From contig DOZO01000028.1 of NCBI GenBank assembly GCA_003517965.1, forward strand, positions 15,322-20,713: 5,392 bases of DNA, written 5' to 3'. Positions 1 to 5,392 of this stretch are shown piece after piece; the first letter of the stretch is position 1, and each line of letters opens with the position of its first letter. This DNA is from Desulfobulbaceae bacterium. GTDB lineage: Bacteria; Desulfobacterota; Desulfobulbia; Desulfobulbales; Desulfurivibrionaceae. The translations under genes and the position numbers were made by a program. The notes beneath the pieces are model-generated. The model had not been told where the DNA came from. It did no database searches and saw nothing but the letters and a program-made list of their open reading frames with translations.

Positions 1-25
1 CTAACCGTTCCCGTTTGGAGAAACA

Positions 26-1708
26 ATGCAAATTAGTCTGATCACCCTTAATGCCCGTTATTCCCATTCCTGCCCGGCCCTGTTTCAGGTGCGCTTTGCC
101 CTGGAGCAGGCCCTGCCGGAAAGCGGTCTTATCCTGCGCCAGTTCACTATCAACGATCCTTATTACCAGACCCTGATGCGAATCACCGGCGATCAGCCGG
201 AGGCGCTCTGCTTTTCGGTGTATATCTGGAATGCCGAGTACACCATGCGGCTTGTTGCCGATCTGCGGCGGATTTTGCCCAAGACGCCGATCATCCTTGG
301 CGGGCCCGAGGCGACTTTCATGGCGGCGGAAAGCCTGCCCGCGGGCTGTACTGTTGTCCGGGGCGAGGTGGAGGGGCTGGGGGCTGATTTTTTCCGCGAT
401 CTGGCTGCAGGAAAGCTTAAGGCCGAGTATCGGGCCGCCAGCACTCCTCCGTTTACCATGCCGTATCGGGAAGGTGATTTTGCCGCCCATCTTGAAAATC
501 GCAATATTTACTACGAGTCATCCCGGGGCTGCCCTTTTTCGTGCACTTACTGTCTTTCCTCGGTGGAGCAGGGGGTGCGTTACCGGGAGTTGGCGGAGGT
601 AGAGCGCGAGTTGGCGATCATCCTTGCCCATAGCCCGAAGATTATCCGCTTTGTGGATCGGACCTTCAACGCCCTGCCCGAGCGCTCTCTGGCTATCTGG
701 CGCTTTCTTCTTGCCCAGTCGGGTCAAGCAGAAAAGACACTTTTTCATTTTGAGATCGCCCCGGAGCTGTTCAGCGAAGAGATGCTGGCTTTTCTGGCTC
801 AGGTTCCTCAGGGGCGCTTCCAGTTTGAGGTTGGTTTGCAGTCTACTAATCCGGCTACCCTGGAGGCGGTAAACCGCAGGATGGATCTGGCCAAGGCCGG
901 GGCAAATATCTGGCGACTGGTGGCTTTGGGCAATATCCATCTGCATCTTGATCTGATTCTCGGGCTTCCCTATGAAACAGAGGCCACCTTTCGCACCTCG
1001 CTGAATGAGGCCTTTGCCCTGAAGCCCCATCATCTCCAGATGGGATTGTTGAAGGTTTTACCCGGTACGGCGATCAGCCGGGCCGCAGAGGAGTTCGGTC
1101 TTATCAGCTCGGCTACCCCGCCTTATTCGGTGCTGGCCACCCGCTGGCTGGAGCATGCCGACCTGCGTCGCCTGTTCTGGTTGGGCGAGTGCCTGGAGGC
1201 CTTTTATAACAACCGATTTTTTCGTAACCTCATGAATTATATTCATAAAACAGGAGAAGAGCCGTTTGCTTTTTTTGAGCAACTGCTCCTCATCTGTCAG
1301 AAGGCGGATTTTTTCTCGTGCGCGAAAACCCAGGAGCTGATGACCAGGATGCTGGTCGAGATGGCGCAGACCCGGCCAGATCGGGAGCTTTTTTGTGAGT
1401 TGGTGCGCTTTGACTGGTTAGTGAGCGGGCAGAGGATTCTGCCGCCCTGCCTTGTCGCAGAGCCGCATAAGGAGATCAGGGATTATCTCTGGCATCATCT
1501 GTCAGAAGAACAGCCGCCGCACTATACCCGGTTGACCAGAAACGAATTTTTCAAGAGGGGGATCTTTGCCCGGTTTTCTTCAACGTTGCTCAAGGCTGTG
1601 GGGCTGGCGGAGGGAGAGGCGCTGTCCTCCGGTTATGCCTGTTTTCTCCCGGAGCAGGAGAGCTGGGGCGGGCAGCAACGCCAGCGGCACATCGTGTTTT
1701 TTTGCTGA
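26..1708 (+). CDS. B12-binding-type radical SAM protein with C-terminal DUF4080-like region
   Basis: Predicted cytoplasmic radical SAM enzyme of 560 residues; the substrate is unknown. Residues 1-135 resemble the cobalamin-binding (Rossmann-like) domain found in front of many radical SAM enzymes: a first beta strand MQISLITLNARYSHS and a GGPEAT turn at 92-97. I do not see the DxHxxG motif that supplies the lower axial histidine, so cobalamin would have to bind without it, or not at all. The radical SAM core follows at about 160-370. Its iron-sulfur motif is CPFSCTYC, with C169, C173 and C176. The later core strands FEVGLQS (267-273) and HLDLILGLP (307-315) are typical of the superfamily. Residues about 375-560 match the style of DUF4080, which follows this core in a family annotated only as B12-binding radical SAM proteins. 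The ATG at 26 has a GGAG five bases upstream. The gene looks intact and stands alone on its strand before the toxin-antitoxin promoter. A C- or S-methylation role is possible by analogy with other B12 radical SAM enzymes, but that is inference. Confidence 0.9.
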   Translation: MQISLITLNARYSHSCPALFQVRFALEQALPESGLILRQFTINDPYYQTLMRITGDQPEALCFSVYIWNAEYTMRLVADLRRILPKTPIILGGPEATFMAAESLPAGCTVVRGEVEGLGADFFRDLAAGKLKAEYRAASTPPFTMPYREGDFAAHLENRNIYYESSRGCPFSCTYCLSSVEQGVRYRELAEVERELAIILAHSPKIIRFVDRTFNALPERSLAIWRFLLAQSGQAEKTLFHFEIAPELFSEEMLAFLAQVPQGRFQFEVGLQSTNPATLEAVNRRMDLAKAGANIWRLVALGNIHLHLDLILGLPYETEATFRTSLNEAFALKPHHLQMGLLKVLPGTAISRAAEEFGLISSATPPYSVLATRWLEHADLRRLFWLGECLEAFYNNRFFRNLMNYIHKTGEEPFAFFEQLLLICQKADFFSCAKTQELMTRMLVEMAQTRPDRELFCELVRFDWLVSGQRILPPCLVAEPHKEIRDYLWHHLSEEQPPHYTRLTRNEFFKRGIFARFSSTLLKAVGLAEGEALSSGYACFLPEQESWGGQQRQRHIVFFC

Positions 1709-1733
1709 GGTAAATTAGCGGCCAGAATTCCAC

Positions 1734-1747
1734 TTGCCCTGCGGCAA
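1734..1747. repeat. Short inverted repeat over the -35 element
   Basis: TTGCC (1734-1738) and GGCAA (1743-1747) are perfect reverse complements around the loop CTGC. The repeat covers the predicted -35 box. Its centre lies 24 bases upstream of the centre of the dyad at 1755-1774. It could be a second operator half or chance; five-base arms are short. There is no T-run after it, so it is not an intrinsic terminator. Confidence 0.35.
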
Positions 1748-1762
1748 CAATCCAAGTATGAT
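1734..1762 (+). promoter_or_regulatory. Predicted sigma70-type promoter of the toxin-antitoxin operon
   Basis: A -35 element TTGCCC (1734-1739; four of six match TTGACA) is separated by exactly 17 bases from a -10 element TATGAT (1757-1762; five of six match TATAAT). Transcription would start near 1769, giving a leader of about 20 bases that carries the ribosome binding site of the antitoxin. The position just upstream of a two-gene module and the overlap with inverted repeats support it. Read by eye only; there is no experimental evidence. Confidence 0.6.
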
Positions 1763-1774
1763 AATCATCATACT
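1755..1774. promoter_or_regulatory. Perfect inverted repeat over the -10 element, likely antitoxin operator
   Basis: The arms AGTATGAT (1755-1762) and ATCATACT (1767-1774) are perfect reverse complements separated by the four bases AATC. The left arm contains the predicted -10 box. Ribbon-helix-helix antitoxins bind such dyads as dimers and usually repress their own operon, more strongly with the toxin bound. The repeat is therefore a likely operator for the product of the gene starting at 1788. Binding is inferred from position and family. Confidence 0.6.
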
Positions 1775-1777
1775 AAA

Positions 1778-1784
1778 AGGGTGG
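1778..1784 (+). promoter_or_regulatory. Ribosome binding site fixing the antitoxin start
   Basis: AGGGTGG ends three bases before the ATG at 1788; its AGGG core sits six bases from the ATG. The two possible in-frame starts further upstream, TTG at 1734 and ATG at 1758, fall inside the predicted -35 and -10 boxes, so they would not be in the transcript. This site therefore decides for the ATG at 1788. Confidence 0.65.
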
Positions 1785-1787
1785 CTT

Positions 1788-2030
1788 ATGGGACAGGCAA
1801 AGGTGGCAATAACCATGGACGAGATGCTTTTATCCGAGCTGGACAGCCTGGTGCAAAAGCAATTATTTCCCAATCGCAGCCGGGCTATTCAGGTCGCGGT
1901 GGCTGAAAAACTTCAGCGTCTTGCCAAAAAACGTCTTGTCGTTGAGTTGGGCAAACTGGAGGTAGTGGAAGAGCAAGCTCTTGCTGAAGAAGGGATTGGA
2001 CTGGAGCGGGACGCATGGCCGCCATATTGA
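1788..2030 (+). CDS. Ribbon-helix-helix antitoxin of a MazF/PemK-type module
   Basis: A protein of 80 residues predicted to neutralise the toxin encoded immediately downstream and to repress the operon. Residues 1-45 have ribbon-helix-helix (CopG/Arc-like) form: a DNA-contacting strand KVAITMD (5-11), a first helix at about 12-25, the turn FPNRSRA (27-33), which is typical of this fold, and a second helix at about 31-47. The C-terminal part (about 53-80) is acidic, rich in E and A, and ends in DAWPPY. Such tails usually wrap around the MazF dimer and block its active site. This is the Bacillus-type antitoxin fold rather than the AbrB-like fold of Escherichia coli MazE, so I give no gene symbol. 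The last 16 bases overlap the toxin gene, which suggests translational coupling. Start chosen from the ribosome binding site at 1778-1784 and from the promoter, which excludes longer versions. The gene looks intact. Confidence 0.9.
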   Translation: MGQAKVAITMDEMLLSELDSLVQKQLFPNRSRAIQVAVAEKLQRLAKKRLVVELGKLEVVEEQALAEEGIGLERDAWPPY

Positions 2031-2350
2031 GAGGTGATATCTGTTGGGCCGATCTTAATCCGGTGCGTGGTTCCGAGCAGGCTGGGTTCAGACCGGTTTT
2101 GATTATCAGCCACAATATTTTTAATGAACGGGCCAGGGTGGTTATCGCTCTGGCTCTTACCAGTCAACCCCAGCGGGCTGGTTTCCCGCTCACCCTGGAA
2201 CTCGATGATCCGGACCTTCCCAAAAAATCATGGGTGAAAATCAGTCAGATTCGCACCCTTGCCGTCGAGCGAATCGGCGCCCGGATATGCAGGCTTGCCC
2301 CGGAAACCCTCGAACAGATCATTGAAGGTCTGAACGAAATAGTTGGGTGA
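2015..2350 (+). CDS. mazF: MazF/PemK-family endoribonuclease toxin
   Basis: A toxin of 111 residues, the usual length, predicted to cut single-stranded mRNA at short specific sequences in the cytoplasm and arrest growth when its antitoxin is degraded. The N-terminal signature RGDICWADLNPVRGSEQAG (6-24) followed by RPVLIIS (26-32) is diagnostic of the family. R26 and T49 line up with catalytic R29 and T52 of Escherichia coli MazF, and the GSEQAG loop before R26 is the segment the antitoxin normally occludes. The rest shows the usual pattern: a strand pair ending LALTSQ (46-51), a WVKISQIRTL segment near 72-81, and a final helix LAPETLEQIIEGLNEIVG. The ATG lies 16 bases inside the antitoxin gene. 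GGAG at 2003-2006, eight bases upstream, serves as ribosome binding site. All key residues are present, so it is probably active. Cleavage specificity cannot be read from the sequence. Confidence 0.94.
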   Translation: MAAILRGDICWADLNPVRGSEQAGFRPVLIISHNIFNERARVVIALALTSQPQRAGFPLTLELDDPDLPKKSWVKISQIRTLAVERIGARICRLAPETLEQIIEGLNEIVG

Positions 2351-2388
2351 ATTTTTGTAATACCCGTTGAGGGAGATTCCCTGCGCTC

Positions 2389-3534
2389 TTATATCGCCAG
2401 TCTCAAAATCTCGGCAATGGTTTCCCTGGGGTAGAGCTCGGCAATCCCCCACTGTCTGGCAAGGCCCGCGGCGTTTTCCGCGATTTCCTCGATGTCTGTT
2501 GCCGGAATCCCCACTTCATGCAGACGCACTGGTGATTTGATCGTCACGAACCACTGCTCTAAGGCGGCAATCCCTGCCGTTCCAGAATCAAGCCCGAAGA
2601 TCTCCCTGGCAAAGCGCGTAAATTGGCTGGGGTTTTGCGGGCAATACCATTTCATCCAGGCGGGCATCACAATGGACAGTCCGGCCCCATGCGGGATATT
2701 GTAGATGGCGCTCAAGGCATGCTCGATCATGTGATTGGGAAAGCTGTAGGCGCCGATTCCGGCCGGGGTCAGGCCATTTAAGGCCAGGGTGGCGGCCCAC
2801 ATGAAGGAGGCGCGGGCCTTGGCGTGCGTGGGCTCGCTCATGATCAGGCTGGTGGTTTCGAGTACCGTTTTGATGATCCCTTCCACCAGTCGATCCTGGA
2901 GATGAGTACCGGGCTGCTTGGTGAAATAGCCCTCGCAGACATGGGTGATGGCATCCACCGCGCTGTAGGCCGTGTAATTAAGGGGCACAGAATGGGTCAG
3001 CTCCGGGTTGAGGATGGAGACCGTTGGGTAGACGTGGGGTGAGGAGATATTATATTTCTGGCGGGTTTGGGCATTGGTGATTACTGAGTTGCCGTTCATC
3101 TCGCTGCCGGTGGCAGCCAGGGTCAGGATGGTGAAGATTGGCAGGGCGCGTTCCACCTTCTGGCCGATAAAAAACTGCCAGACATCCTCAGCGGCCAGGG
3201 CGCCAACGGCAATGGCCTTGGCCTCGTCCAGTACCGAACCGCCGCCCACCGCCAGGATCGCCTCAACCTTGTCCTGCTTGGCCAGAGCGATTCCGTCCCT
3301 GGTATGGGAAAGGAGCGGATTGGAGTCTACCCCGCCAAACTTGGTCCAGGCGATGTTGTCGGCCTTGAGGCTGGTCATGACCCGGTCCAACAGGCCGCTT
3401 CTGATTACTGAGTTTTTGCCATGGATCAGCAATACCCGAGTGATTCCGGCGGCGTGGAGTTCTGCGCCGATCAAGGCTTCCTTGCCTGCGCCGAAGATAA
3501 TCTTGGTTGAATTGTGAAAGGTAAAGTCAAACAT
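2389..3534 (-). CDS. Iron-containing alcohol dehydrogenase, YqhD/butanol dehydrogenase type
   Basis: A cytoplasmic oxidoreductase of 381 residues (YqhD of Escherichia coli has 387) that would interconvert alcohols and aldehydes with a nicotinamide cofactor. Residues 1-185 form the dinucleotide-binding domain, with the phosphate-binding GGGSVLDEAKAIA at 97-109 and the ATGSE segment at 141-145. Residues 186-381 form the helical metal domain. The four metal ligands of the family are all visible: D194 and H198 in SAVDAITHVCE, H268 in FPNHMIEHALS and H282 in NIPHGAGLS. The 14-residue step between the last two is that of the family. The loop HGKNS at 38-42 has glycine where NAD-specific members such as FucO have aspartate. 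This favours NADPH, as in YqhD. The exact substrate is unknown; aldehyde detoxification and fermentative alcohol formation are both plausible. A GGAAG (3539-3543) four bases before the ATG is a modest ribosome binding site. It lies downstream of the HD-GYP gene on the same strand and converges with the toxin gene, 38 bases away. I see no strong terminator between them. Confidence 0.93.
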   Translation of the reverse strand: MFDFTFHNSTKIIFGAGKEALIGAELHAAGITRVLLIHGKNSVIRSGLLDRVMTSLKADNIAWTKFGGVDSNPLLSHTRDGIALAKQDKVEAILAVGGGSVLDEAKAIAVGALAAEDVWQFFIGQKVERALPIFTILTLAATGSEMNGNSVITNAQTRQKYNISSPHVYPTVSILNPELTHSVPLNYTAYSAVDAITHVCEGYFTKQPGTHLQDRLVEGIIKTVLETTSLIMSEPTHAKARASFMWAATLALNGLTPAGIGAYSFPNHMIEHALSAIYNIPHGAGLSIVMPAWMKWYCPQNPSQFTRFAREIFGLDSGTAGIAALEQWFVTIKSPVRLHEVGIPATDIEEIAENAAGLARQWGIAELYPRETIAEILRLAI

Positions 3535-3590
3535 TGGTCTTCCGTTGGTTGGTGTTCTGGCCTGTCCTTGCCCTTTGCCTGCTATTTTTC

Positions 3591-5392
3591 TTATGAGTCG
3601 ATTTGTTCGGGTTTCATCTCTTTGGCGGCATAGGTGTGGCAGAGGCCGGATTCAACAAATAGGTCAAAGATGGTGGGGTCAATGTGGTGGTCTTTTTTCA
3701 TGCAATCCATGATTCGTATCGCTTGGGAGAGCCGCATGGGTTCGCGGTAAGGCCGGTCCTTGGCGGTTAGGGCCTCAAAAATGTCGGCAATTGCCAGGAT
3801 CCGAATCTGTAATGGAAGTTGGTCTTCGGTGAGCCCGAGGGGATAGCCTGAGCCGTTCAGCTTCTCGTGATGTCCGCCGGCATAATTCGGCACCATGGCA
3901 AGATTTTTGGGAAAAGGTAACTGGTTGAGAATTTTGCTGGTCATTGTGGCGTGGTTATCAATGATCTTCCGCTCCCTCTCGTTGAGGTTGCCCTTGCGGA
4001 TGCAGAGGTTCTCCACCTCATCTGCGCTCAGGTACGGACGCTCCTCCCCGTCACATATATAGGTGCAGGTCGCAATGGCCTTGATCCGAGCGATTTTATC
4101 GTCACTCATAAATTCAGAGGCCACGTTGCATTTCTGGATGAAGGCCATATCTTCCTTTAGCCCCAAAAGCTGGCGGGCCAATTCTGCCTCCATGAAAGAT
4201 AGTTGTCCGGTGGTTTCGCCCGCCTCTATGAGGGCTATCTTATGGCGCAGAAATTCGTTTTCCAGCTGCTGGATGATAAGCCCGAAACGGGTCTCAATCA
4301 GATGGAGACGGGAAAAAATGGTCTGGAGCTTGTCGGCCTTGTCCACCACATAATCAGGTGTGGTAATCTTGCCTACGTCGTGCATCCAGGCCGACAGCCG
4401 TAATTCCTCCAGCTCTTCCTTGCTGAAGCGCACCTGTCCGAATGGCCCCTGCTCGGTTTCGTTGACTTTTTCTGCGATCATCATGGTCAGATCATATACT
4501 CTACGGATATGGCCGCCGGTGTAAGGCGATTTTTCGTCAATGGCTGTGGCAATGCTCTTGATGAAAGCGTAGAAGAGATTCTGTTGGTCTTTCACCAACT
4601 GGATGTTGGTGAGCGACATGGCTGCCTGGGAGGCAAGGGAGGAGACCAGTTTCACATAATCGTTGGAGAAGGCGATTACCTCGCCAGTATCTATATTCAT
4701 GGCATTGATGAGTTGGAGCACCCCGATGATTTCGTTCATGTGATTTTTGAGAGAAATGACCAGCATGGATTTGGAACGGTAGCCCGTAGCCATATCGTAA
4801 CGCCGCGGACCGGTAAAGTCGAAGTCCGCAGCCTTGTACACATCGGGGATATTAACGAGCTGATCGGTAAGGGCCACGTAAGAGGCCACGTTGTCATGAT
4901 TGGGTTTGCCATCTTCATGATATAGGGGTACCTGCGGAAAGATAGCGCCAGAATCGGTGCCTCGCAGTCTGGTCTTCATGGTGTCGTTCTGCAGAATCGC
5001 AAAGCGTAGGTGACGGCCATCGGGCTCGACGATGTAGAGAGTAGCGCCGTCAGCCTTGGAGAGGAGTCGGGCCGCGTCCACAATCATTTCAAGGAGCCGG
5101 TCATTGTCCTTCTCTCCGGAAAGTGCCAACCCGATCTGGGCAAAGGCGCGGTAGTTCTGCTCGCTCTCCCAGAGCTGCTGTGCTGCTGACATGCGGTCGA
5201 TGATGTCGGCAAGGACTCGGGCTACGACGATCAGTACTTCCTCCACCCGCTGGTTCTGTCCATAGCCACTTTTAAGAGAAACGGCAAAGACGCCAAGCTG
5301 GCGTTGACTGACGGAGAGAATCGGTACAAAGTAGCGACCATGTTTGTTAATATCGGTGTCGCTTATCAGATTATTGCACCCAGAGGGTATAA
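3591..5392 (-). CDS. GAF-GAF-HD-GYP cyclic-dinucleotide phosphodiesterase, 5' end outside the window
   Basis: A signalling protein of which 599 residues are visible. Its reading frame stays open to the right edge, so the true start lies outside. Numbering from the edge, residues 1-70 are the end of a first GAF domain (HGRYFVPILS at 17-26, LGVFAVSLKSG at 32-42, then a long helix). A complete second GAF domain follows at about 93-265 (NDRLLEMIVDAARLLSKADGATLYI, later IIGVLQLIN). GAF domains bind small ligands or mediate dimerisation. The HD-GYP phosphodiesterase domain occupies about 270-585 and should hydrolyse c-di-GMP. Its metal and catalytic residues are present: H294 in SPYTGGH, H337-D338 and K341 in HDVGK, H480 in DNHAT, HHE at 507-509, GYP at 514-516 and D536 in ADIFEAL. 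The glutamate four residues before the first histidine, needed for a third metal in PmGH, is Y290 here, so a two-metal centre is likely. About 115 extra residues sit between HD and H480. No transmembrane segment is seen in the visible part. A GTG at 5246 is not the real start, because GAF-like sequence continues upstream of it. Confidence 0.92.
   Translation of the reverse strand, partial: IPSGCNNLISDTDINKHGRYFVPILSVSQRQLGVFAVSLKSGYGQNQRVEEVLIVVARVLADIIDRMSAAQQLWESEQNYRAFAQIGLALSGEKDNDRLLEMIVDAARLLSKADGATLYIVEPDGRHLRFAILQNDTMKTRLRGTDSGAIFPQVPLYHEDGKPNHDNVASYVALTDQLVNIPDVYKAADFDFTGPRRYDMATGYRSKSMLVISLKNHMNEIIGVLQLINAMNIDTGEVIAFSNDYVKLVSSLASQAAMSLTNIQLVKDQQNLFYAFIKSIATAIDEKSPYTGGHIRRVYDLTMMIAEKVNETEQGPFGQVRFSKEELEELRLSAWMHDVGKITTPDYVVDKADKLQTIFSRLHLIETRFGLIIQQLENEFLRHKIALIEAGETTGQLSFMEAELARQLLGLKEDMAFIQKCNVASEFMSDDKIARIKAIATCTYICDGEERPYLSADEVENLCIRKGNLNERERKIIDNHATMTSKILNQLPFPKNLAMVPNYAGGHHEKLNGSGYPLGLTEDQLPLQIRILAIADIFEALTAKDRPYREPMRLSQAIRIMDCMKKDHHIDPTIFDLFVESGLCHTYAAKEMKPEQIDS

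Noticed and set aside
518..1033. Open frame of 171 codons on the minus strand inside the radical SAM gene
   Set aside because: It lies wholly antisense to a well-supported gene, has no recognisable domain and reads like a shadow of the opposite strand.
1691..1703. Run of seven T after a short hairpin near the end of the radical SAM gene, as an intrinsic terminator
   Set aside because: The adjacent stem (CAC/GTG) is only three to four pairs, a longer possible stem lies about eleven bases from the T-run, and the run is inside the coding sequence.
1734..1787. Longer antitoxin beginning at TTG 1734 or ATG 1758
   Set aside because: Both codons lie inside the predicted promoter boxes and the extra residues do not resemble a ribbon-helix-helix N-terminus. 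The ATG at 1788 has a good ribosome binding site and gives the expected first strand.
2370..2382. Small inverted repeat AGGGA-GAT-TCCCT between the convergent toxin and dehydrogenase genes, as a bidirectional terminator
   Set aside because: The stem has only five pairs with a three-base loop, and no T-run follows directly on either strand. It is too weak to list as a terminator, although its position would suit one.
1737..2385. CCCTGCG at 1737-1743 and again at 2379-2385, flanking the toxin-antitoxin module, as target-site direct repeats
   Set aside because: A seven-base match over about 640 bases is readily due to chance, and no transposase, terminal repeats or integrase site accompany it.
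3074..3517. Open frame of 147 codons on the plus strand inside the dehydrogenase gene
   Set aside because: It is antisense to conserved catalytic regions of the dehydrogenase and its translation has low-complexity composition with no known fold.
4509..4925. Open frame of 138 codons on the plus strand inside the HD-GYP gene
   Set aside because: It is antisense to the second GAF domain and the start of the HD-GYP domain, without a ribosome binding site of note or any family resemblance.
1..5392. CRISPR array, tRNA, rRNA, insertion sequence or phage genes
   Set aside because: No regularly spaced repeats, no cloverleaf-like or rRNA-like sequence and no transposase, integrase or phage protein were seen on either strand.

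Overview
The window is an ordinary-looking stretch of bacterial chromosome, moderately GC-rich and densely coding, with five protein genes and no stretch of 300 bases without a gene. The gene types suggest an anaerobic or facultatively anaerobic Gram-negative bacterium. These are a B12-dependent-type radical SAM protein of the DUF4080 kind, a GAF/HD-GYP signalling protein and an iron-type alcohol dehydrogenase. A relative of the sulfate-reducing or sulfur-cycling Desulfobacterota (former Deltaproteobacteria) is my best guess. That guess rests on gene content and protein style only; there is no rRNA or other marker here.

Layout. Bases 26-1708 (+) encode a 560-residue radical SAM protein with an N-terminal cobalamin-binding-like domain. 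Bases 1734-2350 (+) form a compact type II toxin-antitoxin module with its own promoter: a ribbon-helix-helix antitoxin (1788-2030) overlapping a MazF/PemK-type endoribonuclease toxin (2015-2350) by 16 bases. A perfect 8+8 inverted repeat lies over the predicted -10 element and is a good candidate operator for autoregulation. The toxin gene converges on an iron-containing alcohol dehydrogenase of the YqhD/butanol dehydrogenase type (2389-3534, -). Upstream of that gene, on the same strand and 54 bases away from it, lies the 3' part of a large GAF-GAF-HD-GYP gene (3591 to the right edge, -). It is predicted to hydrolyse a cyclic dinucleotide such as c-di-GMP.

How the genes relate. The antitoxin and toxin work as a pair. 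The HD-GYP and dehydrogenase genes could be co-transcribed, because no promoter is evident in the short gap between them, but no functional link is visible. The radical SAM gene has no recognisable partner here.

I did not find a clearly new biological system. The points most worth a second look are the double-dyad promoter of the toxin-antitoxin module, the insertion of about 115 residues inside the HD-GYP domain, the coding sequence that continues upstream of the apparent GTG start of the HD-GYP gene, and the uncharacterised radical SAM enzyme.
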